Assembly: GCA_010015655.1 (NCBI GenBank) | Contig: ML976668.1 | Span: 303,568-367,567 of the forward strand | Reading direction: 5' to 3' | DNA: 64,000 nt | Source: Bimuria novae-zelandiae CBS 107.79 | Lineage: Eukaryota > Ascomycota > Dothideomycetes > Pleosporales > Didymosphaeriaceae | Part shown: piece by piece, positions 22,226-33,231 of the stretch | How positions within the stretch are numbered: the first letter of the stretch is position 1 | Layout: each line of letters begins with the position of its first letter | Notes under the pieces: generated by a model | Told to the model about the DNA's origin: nothing | Seen by the model: only the letters and a program-made list of their open reading frames with translations | The model's database searches: none | Position numbers and translations under genes: made by a program

Positions 22226-22319
22226 TAAGATGCAACGCGTCAACGTGGGTGTGTTGTCTAGTGTTCTGGGGTTGGTGGGACGGCACGCGAACCGGGGTGG
22301 CATGTGCGTTAATACGGTA

Positions 22320-24427
22320 ACTTGTCCGTGCACTCAACGTCCGGATTTAGTCAACGCCCCGCAGAACACAAATCACCCTAAGTTTTAACGTGCTATAACG
22401 CTACTAACATAAGCTTAATTAAAGCTATAATTAAAGAAATAAAATTACTAAGGCCTAAGGAATTTTTTCTTATACTAAAGTAGCTAGTAAGTATAGCATT
22501 AATTAAAGTACGCTATTATAAAGGTACTAAGTAATTTAAATATCGCGTACTACTATAGGGTTTAACTAATAAAAACTTGGTCCCTAGTAAAAGTAAGAAC
22601 TTATTACTTATATAAAAGGGCTTATAGCATGTTACTTACTACCTATAAAAGAAATAATATAGAATTTCGCGTTAATAATAGCTAAGGAGCTAGTAAGCGA
22701 GAGCTAGGTTATATAGTTTATTAACTAATATAGTATCTATTTTATCTTCTACCTAGTAGCTAGTATAGATAGTAATCGCTCTAAAACTAACTTAAGTAAT
22801 AAATATAGTCTATATTTTAACTTTCTAGGTAATAAACTTAGGGAATACGATATTAAACGTTATAATACGTATAATATAGATAAAATGGCTGCCTAATTAG
22901 TTTTATTAGTAAATTAAAATAAATATTTAGCAGGCAAATATAAGAAAAGAGGAAAGTTATAATAGCTTTTTAAAATAGCTTTTATAAATAAATTACCCTT
23001 CTAGCGTGCGTGTGCGCTAATAAATTAGCTTTACTACTAAAAGTTATTTATTAGTCTACTAATAAGGGTATATGATTAAGCTAAGTAAATAATATTTAAG
23101 TAAGAAAATACTATGTCTTTATTAGCTTATTACTTTTAGGCTAGATAAATAGTAATATTAGTCTTACTTAGCTTAAGTAGGTATTTAATTACTACACTAA
23201 GGTAAAAGCTTAATAATTTTACTAATTACTTATCTTTAATAGCTATAGATCTTGCGTTACTATAAATTTTATTAACTATTATAAATAAAATAAGAAATTA
23301 CTAGCTATTTTACTTCCTTATTTAACTTATACGCTCTAGCTACTTAATATAGTACTTTTTAAGCCTTTTTTATTAGCCCACTTAGCTAAGCTTATGACCT
23401 ACCTCTAAAAGAGCTAAGGCCTACTTTTAATTAAAAAAGGTAACTTCTTTCCTTTATTTTAAAAGGTTTAAATAAGCTCTTTTAAAAAGGAGATAATTCT
23501 TAAGTCTCTTAAAGCTACTAGTATATTATCTTTTAACTTAGAGGTTATACCTGAAAGATAAAAAAAAACTACTTAAAATAATACCTAGAGATTATAAAAA
23601 AGCTTTTACTTAGTACTTAGTAATAATAACTAGCGTAAACTAAATTACCTTCTATAAGCTATAAAGTAATAAAGTGAGAAAGGTGCGTAAAAGCTTAGTT
23701 ATTTACTTTATTATATTTCTACTAAAGTATAGCTACTTTACTATAAGAATACTAAATTAAGAGAAGCGCTTACTACTAAAAAAAAGTATAGAAAGAAAAG
23801 TAAGGCTTTAGATTTAATAATATTAAAAGTACTATAGTAGGGTAGTCTTTTAATTATTAAGTAAGGTTACGGAGGCTCCCGTATATTAGTCTATAAAAAA
23901 GTAAAAAGAAGAAAAGCAGAGACTTTAAAAGGCTAAGATAGCTAAGTTAAGGAAGGTAGCTAAGCTATATAAGGAAAAAATTATAGCGGAGAAGCGTGTG
24001 GCACGGGAGGCAGCCAAGGTAGCCAGGGAGAAGAAGAGAGCTGAGAAGGCAACAGAGTGCGCTCGCAAAAAGGAGGCTTATAATAGGGAAAAAACTATAC
24101 AATTCATCCGAAAGGATAAGAGAAAGGCATTGCAGCTATCTATATAAAATAATAAGCGTTAAAAACGTATAGTTAACGCTATAGTTACTATAGACGCCTT
24201 AAGTACTTTATTAGTAGCTTTACTTAAGACTACGCAGTACGGCTGTAACGTTAAACTTCTAAGTAAATATAAATAGTATAAGTTAGTTATAAGTATAAAT
24301 ATAGCACTTTACTATAAAATATTATAATAATAATAATTATGTTAGACTTATAGTGTTATTTTAATTAAGGTGTTATAGTGTTTAGCGGGGCGTAGACTGA
24401 ATCCGGGCGTTGAGTGCACGGACACGT
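22320..24427 (+). mobile_element. pogo/Fot1-type transposon P2
   Basis: 2108 bp, with about 50-bp inverted repeats (left ACTTGTCCGTGCACTCAACG, right read inversely ACGTGTCCGTGCACTCAACG). It is flanked by TA (22318-22319, 24428-24429). The left TA is also the right-hand duplication of P1, so the two elements abut. Confidence 0.85.
22400..24150 (+). pseudogene. P2 transposase, RIP-inactivated
   Basis: Plus-strand decayed frame with an N-terminal helix-turn-helix (A-I-I-K-E-I-K-L-L-R-P-K). Near 22860-22930 it keeps Y-N-I-D-K-M, a mutated form of the first catalytic motif of pogo transposases. The C-terminal tail, 23996-24150, is the only GC-balanced part and reads V-A-R-E-A-A-K-V-A-R-E-K-K-R-A-E-K, an alanine/lysine coiled-coil ending K-A-L-Q-L-S-I at a stop. 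Confidence 0.7.
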
Positions 24428-24429
24428 TA

Positions 24430-25245
24430 GTACCCGCGACCCTGCTTTCACATTGGTTAGAGTGAACCGCACTTTGCACATGACAACGCACCTACCACGC
24501 TCTTCGATCCTCTATACTGTATTCTATGCAATTTTCAAAAGCGCATAGTCTCGCAGTGCAAATTGTAGACACTGGCGGCGGTTAGCATCGCCAAGTCTAC
24601 CGCCACAAATGTCACGGGCTGTTTGCGATGAATTTCCTGGATGCACGGCGAGAAGCACTCGAATCATCTCGCTGCGCACCAGATCTCTTTGGAAAGTTGT
24701 GTCCGGCATGAATGTAGGCCTGTCACCTACACCGTTTCCATCACCAACAAGGGAGGACTGGACTTTCTGAGCGACAAATCACACATTTGCTGCCTCATTT
24801 TAGGCAGGGGTTGCCAGTAGAGTGGAACCTGATGTGCACACCATTTTGCTTAGTGCAACGGATCATAGCGATAATAGGCGAATAACGTCGACCGCCTCCT
24901 GAACCGGTACATCCTCCGATCTCTATGCCGAACTGCCAGGAGAGGCATTGCGCGTCCGCACTCCAGAGACATGTCTAACACCATCGACACAGGGTCTAAG
25001 TTTCACCATTTCCCCTGCGGTGATCGGTAGCCTGGGTTGAAGTTTATGGGCATCCACGCGACGTCCAGGGCTGGCAGAGGATCTCAAGCGATGATTGTAT
25101 CGTCATCGGCTCACCTTCCCAGCCGATCGGTAAACAAACTCTCTGATGGCAAAAGAAAGGCGCAGGGGGATCTCCGATCCAAGTGATTCAAATCCTTCTG
25201 GTATATCGCACGGACATTGACCCCATCAGGAGGAACTTACTCGGG
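24430..25245. other. Intergenic DNA, no gene recognised
   Basis: GC-balanced sequence between P2 and P3. The longest frame is a 61-codon minus-strand ORF (24524-24709) with an ATG. Nothing in it is recognisable and it may be chance or an exon remnant. Confidence 0.4.
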
Positions 25246-25247
25246 TA

Positions 25248-27059
25248 AGCTCGGCCATATACTTTTCGGCCACGTATACTTTTCGGCCACGTATACTTCT
25301 CGGCCACCCTAACTAAGATAGCCACACTATTTTGAATCGCGATTTTTCAACGACAACAATTATATTTGCCACTTAGTACACATAGACTTAAGAGTAAGCG
25401 CTGCTGCTACTGCTGCTGCTGCCTTTTGAGCTTCTTTCTCTGGCGAAGTGCTTTTCTATTGAGCCTGTAGAGCAGCTGCGCGATCAATCGCAGCCTTAAT
25501 ACTCTCAACGTTGCTAAAGCGTTCATTTAGATTAACCTGAACTCGCTTTCTTACGCGGGTAACCCTAGTACTATCTAATTAATATTTAAGTCGTTAATTC
25601 TCAGCCTTAAGCTAAGCTGCCCTAGTGTTGGCTTCTGCAATAGCCTTGCCTGCTTTGCCAAGCACTAAGCGGGTGCTTCGTGAGAGAGATTCTGACAGTA
25701 GAAGTTGCTGCTGAGCCTTATATAGGGCCTGTGAGCTTCGTGGGGTGTTAAAGACTTGATCTAATCGATCTGATGTTTGATAAGCTGCGGGAGGAGTAAC
25801 TGGTCGGCCAGTTATTTGGGATGACAGTAGTACAAGGCCTGGGTTATATAGGCAGAGTCCAGAAGCCCGCTAGCCAGCTTGTATAACACGCTCTAATAGC
25901 GCTTCTTCCCTTGCCTTGTTGTATAATACAACAAAACGCTCTTTCTTAATTGGGGCTGCGTCATCGAGTGCAGAGAGAGCTCGGATCTCATTGCGATAGC
26001 GTGTCTTGAGTACAGAGAAAGGAGCAAGATCTAGAGGCTGTAGCAGGTGTGAGGCGTGCGCTGGGAGGTATAGTAGGTGGATCTTGTTGACCTTGCAGAG
26101 CCACATGAAGTCAATTGGTGTGTGCGAGCCATGGCCATCAAGAATGAGCAGACGATAGCCGCCAGAGGATGGTGAAGTATTTGGTATAAAAATACGCTGT
26201 AACCATTCATATCCGATCGAGTTGGACGTCCAGCCGTTCTCTGACGTTGTGTAGAGCCAATTTGGTGTGCCTTGTGCTGGGAACCAGGTAGATTGCAGAT
26301 GCTTGCCTTTGAAGATGACTAGGCATTGAAGCTTGACGCCGGTGGCTGAGATGGTCTCAATAATAGACACCCACTCGCGATCCTCTAGAGATTTAATATA
26401 AGCTTTCTTCTTTAAAGAGCTTGCAAGCACCTGGGCATTCGTACATACCCCTAGTGCGCACCCTGTCTCATCCATATTCCATATATCCTCGTATTGTATC
26501 CCTAGCTCTATTCTTGTCCGCTCAAAAAGCACAAGAAAGGCCTTTATAGTGTCGTAGTTGGCTGCTGTAGTTCGTGCGCTCTCAATCGTTCGGCCAACTA
26601 TAGATGCGACGCGTGGGTTGCGGGCGATGAAATGGGGTATCCATAGTTGCCCAAGAGGCTCGTAGTCCCCGTTCATGCGGAGGAGCCGGGTGGCCATTTC
26701 TCGTACACGAGGATGGGAGGGAGGCTGTGCGCGTGCGTCCTCATCGAGTATCCAATCTACTAGAAAGGCCTCTTGTTCTGGAGTCAATCGCTGCTGTTGG
26801 TGATGAGCTATCGCGTGAGGTCGGCGGCCATTGATGCGCTCTTGAAGTGATGATCGGGGAACACCGTACGCCTTAGCAGCTTGTCGCTGGCTTTTAAAAA
26901 CACCAGCATTAAGATCGCGGATAGCATTATCAAAAGCAACCTCACGAGGATCCATTTTGAGTATGTGTGGCGTTGAAGTATAGAGCGTCAAAAATAGAGT
27001 AACGCGTTGTGGTGGGGTGGCCGAGAAGTATATGTGGCCGAAAAGCATATAGCCGAGCT
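25248..27059 (-). mobile_element. pogo/Fot1-type transposon P3, lightly mutated
   Basis: 1812 bp, TA-flanked (25246-25247, 27060-27061). Inverted repeats are built from CGGCCACGTATACTT units: the left arm (25248-25308) has three, the right arm (27016-27059) two. Composition is normal and most of the transposase is readable, so it is much younger than P1 or P2. Confidence 0.9.
25360..26955 (-). pseudogene. P3 pogo/Fot1 transposase with five in-frame stops
   Basis: The frame runs from an ATG at 26955 (MDPREVAFDNAIRDL) to a TAA at 25360-25362, 532 codons, about the full family length. The order is a helix-turn-helix with S-Q-R-Q-A-A-K-A-Y-G-V-P-R-S-S-L (about residues 20-35), a CENP-B-like domain, then the DDE catalytic core. 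The core has N-M-D-E-T-G (first acid), L-I-L-D-G-H-G-S-H (second) and P-A-H-A-S-H-L-L-Q-P-L-D (third). A C-terminal alanine/glutamine-rich coiled-coil follows. Stops are TAG at 25870-25872 and four more in the C-terminal tail, all explainable as CAG, CAA or TGG changed by RIP. The first 361 residues are open. An upstream in-frame ATG at 27123 lies outside the element, so 26955 is chosen. Confidence 0.9.
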
Positions 27060-27061
27060 TA

Positions 27062-27368
27062 TCGCGCATAAAGTCCTCGTTGTACCCACTAAAAGTCCGC
27101 GATCCGTGACCTCTAAACGTCATGCTCCTTCCCCGTCGTATCTCAAATTACCCTGGCCGTGCCCTGCCACTGTCATCGTGCTTGTCAACGCACTAAACCT
27201 TAGATTAGGTATCCATGTCGCCATGTGCCGAGCGAACCCTTCGTGGACTAATATAGTAGAGCGGAGTCCCCAGGACTGTTCCTGATAGATTCGGGGGAAA
27301 TCAAAGAGTGCATTCATCAATCGACATCGAATGCAGCACAGTGGAGGCCAATCTTTGTGTGCTGCAAA
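27062..27368. promoter_or_regulatory. Upstream region of the rhodopsin-domain gene
   Basis: 307 bp between P3 and the start codon at 27369. It must hold the promoter and 5' UTR, but I see no clear TATA box or binding site. Short ORFs on both strands look like chance. Confidence 0.35.
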
Positions 27369-28890
27369 ATGGGCCTCTCGTTCGAGGATGTCATCGCTGA
27401 GATGCTGATGAACGCGCCGGATCCAAACGAGATGTTGCCGGTGTCAAATCGCCCAGCAACATTATGGGGTACAACGCTGCCATTTCTGGTAAGCAAACGA
27501 GTTCACACATGGTACTGTTATTGAAATTGCCTAGATCCTGACTTGGGTCGCTGTATGTTTGCGTTTTTGGGTGCGTCTTCGAATCATGCGAGAGCCGGGA
27601 TGGGACGATGCGCTCGTACTTCTCGCTGTGCTTCTTAACACGGCTGCGACTGTCTTCGTCTTGATTGGTATGTCCGTCCGTCATGTACACACAGCACAAG
27701 GCTAATAAGCTGGCTGCTACAGCGATCAAATATGGCCTGGGTCAACACTTCCTTTACCTCAGGATCACCCAGATGGAGGGCTACATCGAAGTACGTATCT
27801 GTTCGAAGCGTTTTACGCATGGTAGCTAACCATTGCAGATGTTTTATTTCGCAAACGCCATCTACATTACAAACTGCGCCGTCATCAAGCTGTCCCTTCT
27901 GGTCCAGTACCTACGTATTTTCAAAGCTGGAACGATGCGCTGGATATGCAAAACCTTATTTGTAATTATTGCAGCTTGGGGAGTCACATACGGCTTCCTG
28001 GCATGGTTTCCCTGTAGGTGCACTTCCTCATATCGTTGGCTCAGAACTCATTGTCGGTAGGTTTCCCGCCGCAAGCGTACTACAAGAAGAACGACTATCC
28101 CAATGCTCACTGCTACGGCTTCGGCTTTGGAAATGAAAAGGATTTCATCAGCCTGTTCGAGAGCCACACTGCGCTGAACATGGCATTCGATCTGACGATT
28201 TTCATCACGCCGATGGTCCTGTTCAGGAATCCCAAGCTGCGAATGAAGAACATATTCGCCATGACAGGCATCTTCATCCTTGGCGGCGTGTAAGTGCTCT
28301 CCTTGCTCCCCGGCCCATATCTCGCCTTCACTTCATCACACTCAAACGTAACGAAACTAACCGACTATACCAGCGTCGTCATGATCTCTATATGGCGCCT
28401 CTTCTCCATCGTCGACAACCGCGCCGCCACTCACCCCTACATCGACTTCACCTGGTGGTCCCCGATTTCCATCATTCTGTCTTGCCTCGAGATTGATATC
28501 GCTATTATGTGCGCGTCGATGCCCATCTTCTGGCCCGTCATCGAGACATCCTTCGCCGCCATCTTCGTCACGCACGAGGTCCACATCACCGAGCAGCCGC
28601 GCTACTCGGCGGGGAACCTCGGGCTGGCGTACGAGCTCGAGCACGGCGACGCCATGCGTGACCGCGCGAGCATCAAATCGGGGAGCACGAGCCGCGAGAG
28701 CCTGGTTATGACGCGAGAACTTAGCGGGAAACAGGGAGAGGGGGACGGGACGGCGGTGCGCGTCGGAGAGCGTTATAGGGATCCGTATCTCGCGGCGCAT
28801 GTGGATCCTTTTCGGGATGGAGTGGTGGACAGCGAGCTGGGTGTGCGGACGGGCGTTACTGCGAAACCGAAGGAGAAGTGGGTGTTGTAG
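27369..28890 (+). CDS. Fungal rhodopsin-domain integral membrane protein (PTH11/SAT4-like)
   Basis: Six exons were modelled: 27369-27488, 27535-27667, 27723-27790, 27839-28013, 28061-28289 and 28374-28890. All introns are GT-AG, 46-84 nt, and all phases agree, giving 413 residues. The protein has seven hydrophobic segments in the pattern of the fungal rhodopsin-like family (PF20684 type). An R-E-P-G-W-D-D-A motif follows the first helix. The loop cysteines lie in W-F-P-C-F-P and N-A-H-C-Y-G. A long Arg-Trp-Arg-type region, I-S-I-W-R-L, is in the last third. The tail (about 110 residues) is polar, probably cytosolic. Family members are plasma-membrane proteins, some acting as receptors of surface cues (PTH11). 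A specific ligand or role cannot be inferred. It stands alone, with no operon-like partners. Confidence 0.85.
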
Positions 28891-30467
28891 GTTCATCCGT
28901 ATGCCCACGCGCGTGCGAGAAAAGGAATGTCTTCGAAACTGTTCTGTATAATGTGTTCTTCTGTTTTATACCCTAGCCGAACCTCTGGTGGATTTATAAG
29001 GGAGTTGGGTTGGGAGGGATGGAAAAAGATGCGTATAGCTTCGAGGATTTTGGGAAGCACGACAAGCCGTCTCGTCTGGTAACGAGCGAATGGTACTACT
29101 TAAACTTAAGAGTCTTATGTGTTCAGCTTTTGATCGCGGGGTGAACGTTTCTCACGTTGCGTACAAGGTGAATACAATGCTTCTGCGTTTCCTCGCAGGA
29201 TGCACAGATTTCCATCATACCTGCACTATCGCGACTCCGCCATCTCAACACCACACTTCTCGGCAAAGCACATCACCACCATGACGTTGGTACCTACACG
29301 CACACCACGCGTCTTGAAGCCTAGAGCGAACCATCGCGACTCGCCTCGTATTTGAGGCGCCCGTCACACGGCTATGCGCTCTCGCTCCGGCCCGTCGATC
29401 CATGCTCCGCGACTCTTCCTCATTGTGAAGTTCTGCGTCCTTGGCGGCTTCTCCAAGCAACGACATAACGCAGGACGCCAACGTTGCAATTATCGCAAAC
29501 GTAACAGATTCCAAATCTTCCCCTTGCACGCAAGCATGAAGCATTCTGCAGTATCCCCGCTCCACGCTTCCCGCCCTCATGATGCGGTTCCTAAGCCTTT
29601 CCACTTGAAACGTTTTTGCGGAATGGTACGTAACATAAGTATTCCAAATCAAGTCTATCCTAGCCACAACATAACAAAAAGCCAACCCTAGAGTCTTCAT
29701 CGCTACATGCGATTGCATGAGGTCCTTTAGGAATAAACCCCAAGGGACGCTTACACAGAGCCCGACATAACTGCGTCCAGCTTCTGCGTTCAGCGTGCAA
29801 AACCTTCTCCAACCTCTCCTGGCCTGCCAACCTCTGCGGTTCTCTGTGTACCATAGGAGCTCCTCAATGCGTACGGGGCTGGCTCAGCGGGTGTGAACAA
29901 ATCCTTTCAGAGATCCAGTGCAGTTGCGCAGGGATCTCTAATCTTTTGAATACATGCCTCGGAGGCGTCTCTTTTCTGCTTCCCACCCACGCTGTGCTAC
30001 GGTCGTTGAAGAGTCTACAAGATCACGCGCTAGGCACAGACCAACGTTTCATGAATGAGAACAACTCCTGCCCTTCTCAAAAAGCCAGGTATAGTGGCGA
30101 AGTGAGGGTACCCAAACAAGTCTGTGTGGACGCGAAGAGCACGGCGTCTCGCCGGGAAAGTGATACTAGAGTATAGGACGACGAGGGGCTGCCGAGACAG
30201 TTCTGAATGTTATATATTTCTTTAACTTTATAACGTTGCTGTTCACAACGCTCCTCCTGTCCTGGCCAAAAAGCCTGACACTGCTACCGTGAGCCCAATC
30301 TCTCTCTAGCCCTTAGGTTTACCCTGACTACCCACGCCGTTGCACTCTTACCAACTTCCCCGGACACTGTATGCGCTGATGCAGTTCCTAGCCGCCATTT
30401 CAAGTAATATTCCCAGTCGTGCTTCGTTCCCTCTTTGAACTTTCTCCCATACGCCTACCTCTACCAT
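28891..30467. other. Intergenic region, no gene supported
   Basis: About 1.6 kb of GC-balanced DNA. It contains a 157-codon minus-strand ORF (29245-29718) and a 105-codon plus-strand ORF (29374-29691) that overlap each other. Neither shows a domain, and the residue composition (many Cys, Arg, His) looks like chance. The last part (30388-30455, minus) may be a frameshifted extension of the next gene. Confidence 0.4.
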
Positions 30468-30827
30468 CTATTCCAGCCCCAAATACAACGCCCACTCCTC
30501 TTCATACCTTTCCCCCCCTTCCCAGTTCCTTGTAGTGGTGTGCACCGGTTCGCTCACACTCGATGTCTCAGCAGCGTACACATTCAACTCGTCTTCCAGG
30601 CCTAGATATACGCTCCACTCATCTTCGTACCTCTCCTCTGGACTCCGCCTACGCGGAGGCACGGGGGAGATCTTCCCGTTGATGTTTGAGGTAGGTTGTG
30701 CGGCATTTAGCTGCGCGAGTGGAGAGTCGTGCGCTGGTGATGGCGGGAGGTCCTGTCCCGAGTTTTTCGCAGCGCCATGCGCGGCGTCGTAGGGGGTTTG
30801 TGGAGGTGTGAGGGGCGCGGAGGGCAT
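30468..30827 (-). CDS. Small acidic, proline-rich protein with a repeated W-x-x-Y-L-G-L-E motif
   Basis: A 119-codon ORF with an ATG at 30827. The first half is rich in Pro, Ser, Ala and Gln (MPSAPLTPPQTPYDAAHG) and is probably disordered. Two near-copies of a 13-residue unit follow: R-Y-E-D-E-W-S-V-Y-L-G-L-E (about residues 67-79) and R-Y-E-E-E-W-A-L-Y-L-G-L-E (107-119, at the stop). No signal peptide or membrane segment. Just past the stop, another frame on the same strand (about 30388-30450) encodes K-H-D-W-E-Y-Y-L-K-W. This resembles a third, diverged unit, so the C-terminus may be frameshifted or spliced differently. Function unknown. The repeated, conserved unit argues that it is a real gene. 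Confidence 0.6.
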   Translation of the reverse strand: MPSAPLTPPQTPYDAAHGAAKNSGQDLPPSPAHDSPLAQLNAAQPTSNINGKISPVPPRRRSPEERYEDEWSVYLGLEDELNVYAAETSSVSEPVHTTTRNWEGGERYEEEWALYLGLE

Positions 30828-32067
30828 TGTTGATAGTAGGACGGTACTTTGAGCGTGATGTTGAAGACAGAGAGTACTAGCTGGTGGGTTCGTACACGTG
30901 TGGATATATCAGTATTGGGGTCCAAACGCTAAGTACGTTTTTGTACTGTATTATGGTATGGCTTGATAAAATGGTGAAATGGCAGCTTGAGCGATGTTGA
31001 AGACAGAAGACACAAGAACGAGAGCGAAGGCTGAAGCGGAGAAAAAGACGGAAATCACCCGAAGGCATAGTCATGATGGCAGTGGTCTTATAGTTGCGAT
31101 AGGTTGATGAGGTAGTGATGCGCTAGAGTGACAAGACGATGGATCCCCACGCCGACCGGACGCACCTTTCTGACAGGTGCAGTGACCCCACACCTTGAGG
31201 CTCCGGAAGCGGAATAGGTACGGAAAATACGTAATAAAAGCGTATACATTGGCGATTGCTCTTCGAATTGTGTGATAAGCTGTATGTTGGCGTGCGGTGG
31301 TGCATAGGGCTCCGCACCTTACTACTTTCCTCTTGTATGCAAGACTGTAGTCAGTATGCAAGGCTTCAATGGACCGGACCTACTCAGTCACTTCTGGCCG
31401 CACGAAAATCAGAAGCCTCAATGGCTGTAGCTTACTTCTCCTCCATTTGGAGCGTTGAGAGCCATAGGCTGCTTTGCTAATTGACACGAGAGCCGCTAGT
31501 ACCCGGTCTGATTGGCTGACGCCGAGGCTGTCATACAGCTGCGGAGTTCAGACGGATCACGTCGACTGTATGTGACGCTCGTATTCGGAGCTGGAGAAGA
31601 TCATGCTAGTGGATAATACAACGTGAAGTCTTGTAGAATGGGGACCAGGCTGGGTGAGGGCCAACGGTGCACCTGACCAAAATTCGTGCAGTGCTCCGGC
31701 ATATGTAGTAGATCGGAATGCGTTATTCTGGGTTGTGTCGACAACCACATCAATAGCTGAGTACTGGCTGGGCGGATCAAGACTCGTACAATTATGTTGT
31801 GTATTCGATCGCGGTTCCAAACGGACACCGAGAAGACGCTCCAAACCACGCTCCACTGCATAACATCCTGGGTATTGTGCCGTGGAGACTGATTCCATTG
31901 CTCATGATCTGAGCACCAGGGAAAGACGAGAACGCCGGACTCCGCAGCCATGCAGCCCAAATGCAAGCCGAATCAGCCATCTAGGTGAACACCGAAACCA
32001 TGCACCCCTCTATGCGAACGAGATTCGAAGAATTGCGCGGAAAACGTGAAATAGTGCACGATCGAGA
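30828..32067. other. Intergenic region, no gene supported
   Basis: About 1.2 kb. Overlapping short ORFs on both strands (for example 31071-31361 -, 31601-31966 -) show no domain, and several lack an ATG start. It contains the promoter of the small acidic protein (right of 30827) and the 3' UTR of the membrane-protein gene. Confidence 0.4.
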
Positions 32068-33231
32068 TTATGCTGCTGGTGCAGCAGGACTGTCGCTTGT
32101 TCCACTCGCGGACAGTGTCTGACTCCCGCGCAGCCCGTCAATGGCAGACAATATCCCATCGGCGACTTCCCCAACTTTGCCCTCCAATGTTGCAAAGTCC
32201 ATGTTGCTTATTGCTGCGTTGATCTTCTCCGTAACTTCCGGCTCGGCGATAGCCTCCGACATGACCTGTCCTTCGGTGCGCCAGTATTCCTCCCGCACCT
32301 GCCTCAGCCCTGGATCGCGGTTGATGCTGTTCTCCAGCAGACCCAGCGCCCTCAGTTTGTGTAGTGTCTCTTCGGCGATCTTCGTTGTGGCTTCGAGGCG
32401 GTTCGCGATGGGCTCCGGGCGCGCGAGCCAACGGTTCGTGGACGTGAGGTAGAGGGTCGCGGCAAGTGCGGCGTCGACGAGGGCGAAGGCGAGGTAGCGC
32501 AGCACGCGGAGCCGCCAGTGCACAAAGTCCACCTCCTGCAGCACCTTTGCGCGCTTATTCGTGCTCGGGTCGTAGGTGCCCAGATACCACGTCTCGGCCA
32601 CCACCAGCGTGAGCCCCGCGATGGTCGCGTGCGTGCGGAAACGGCTGCCTTCCGGGCCGACAAGCGACGATGTAGCGAGTCCGAGGACAGCGAGATGCGC
32701 AATGTGCGGCGTGAGCAGCTTCGGCACGGCGTAGTAGAAGCAGTTCCGAACGCTGTCCGAGGTAGCCGGGCCGGTGCACCACAGGTAGTTCAGCAGCGTG
32801 TCTGGCCCGAATGTGAAGTAGAGCATCTTGTTCGCGCTGTTGAGCGTGAACCTCTCCCTCAGCTTTGCGTCGTCCTCAGTGAGTGGGCGCAACAAGCTGA
32901 GCCTTGTGAAGAGCACATTCGGCTCGATCTGCCATCTGCTCTGCGTAATTCTAAACACATTCTCTTCGGCAAAATATGGCAGCGATAACGCTCCCCATAC
33001 GACGACGGCGAAGAACAGCAGATTCAGCGCGCGCTGAACCTTTGTGGGCACTGGGCGGACGGGTATGCTTCGGGAAGCTGCGCGCGAGGTGTTGAACAGA
33101 TTGATTACTCTCGGGAGCAGGAGCGGCCCGAAGATGATCAGCAACGAATGGAGACTGGACGGGAGGAAGGTGAGACGCGGAATCACAAAGTAGGAAATCC
33201 CAAACAGAACGATGTTCTGCCAGTTGAACAT
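32068..33231 (-). CDS. Conserved ascomycete integral membrane protein, function unknown
   Basis: The ORF is continuous to the stop at 32068. I place the start at the ATG at 33231 (M-F-N-W-Q-N-I-V-L-F-G-I-S-Y-F), giving 387 residues; the frame extends further upstream but without another ATG. Hydrophobic segments lie at about residues 4-24, 27-47 and 70-92. More follow in the middle (L-T-P-H-I-A-H-L-A-V-L-G-L-A and T-I-A-G-L-T-L-V-V-A) and near residue 255. The C-terminal 130 residues are helical and charged, without membrane segments. The sequence pattern (V-R-P-V-P-x-K-V-Q-R-A-L-N, S-T-N-R-W) matches an uncharacterised family widespread in Pezizomycotina. No enzyme motif is visible. No intron is required. 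Confidence 0.8.
   Translation of the reverse strand: MFNWQNIVLFGISYFVIPRLTFLPSSLHSLLIIFGPLLLPRVINLFNTSRAASRSIPVRPVPTKVQRALNLLFFAVVVWGALSLPYFAEENVFRITQSRWQIEPNVLFTRLSLLRPLTEDDAKLRERFTLNSANKMLYFTFGPDTLLNYLWCTGPATSDSVRNCFYYAVPKLLTPHIAHLAVLGLATSSLVGPEGSRFRTHATIAGLTLVVAETWYLGTYDPSTNKRAKVLQEVDFVHWRLRVLRYLAFALVDAALAATLYLTSTNRWLARPEPIANRLEATTKIAEETLHKLRALGLLENSINRDPGLRQVREEYWRTEGQVMSEAIAEPEVTEKINAAISNMDFATLEGKVGEVADGILSAIDGLRGSQTLSASGTSDSPAAPAA

Larger units (their letters stand above)
13033..22317 (-). mobile_element. pogo/Fot1-type transposon P1, outer shell of a three-level nest
   Basis: TA-flanked (13031-13032, 22318-22319) with about 45-bp inverted repeats. The left reads CCGTATTGACGCACGTGCCA and the right, inversely, CCGTATTAACGCACATGCCA, differing by RIP-type changes. 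The minus-strand transposase is split: its C-terminal part is at 13200-14518 and its N-terminal part at 21754-22225. The LTR element R1 sits in between. Without insertions the element is about 2 kb, normal for the family. Confidence 0.85.

Noticed and set aside
28357..28908. 183-codon minus-strand ORF
   Set aside because: It lies antisense to the last exon of the rhodopsin-domain gene, whose frame, introns and motifs are convincing. Composition (Arg, Asp, His-rich) is typical of a GC-rich shadow.
29245..29718. 157-codon minus-strand ORF with ATG
   Set aside because: No domain, no signal of splicing, overlapping plus-strand ORF of similar quality; more likely chance than a gene, though transcription data could reverse this.
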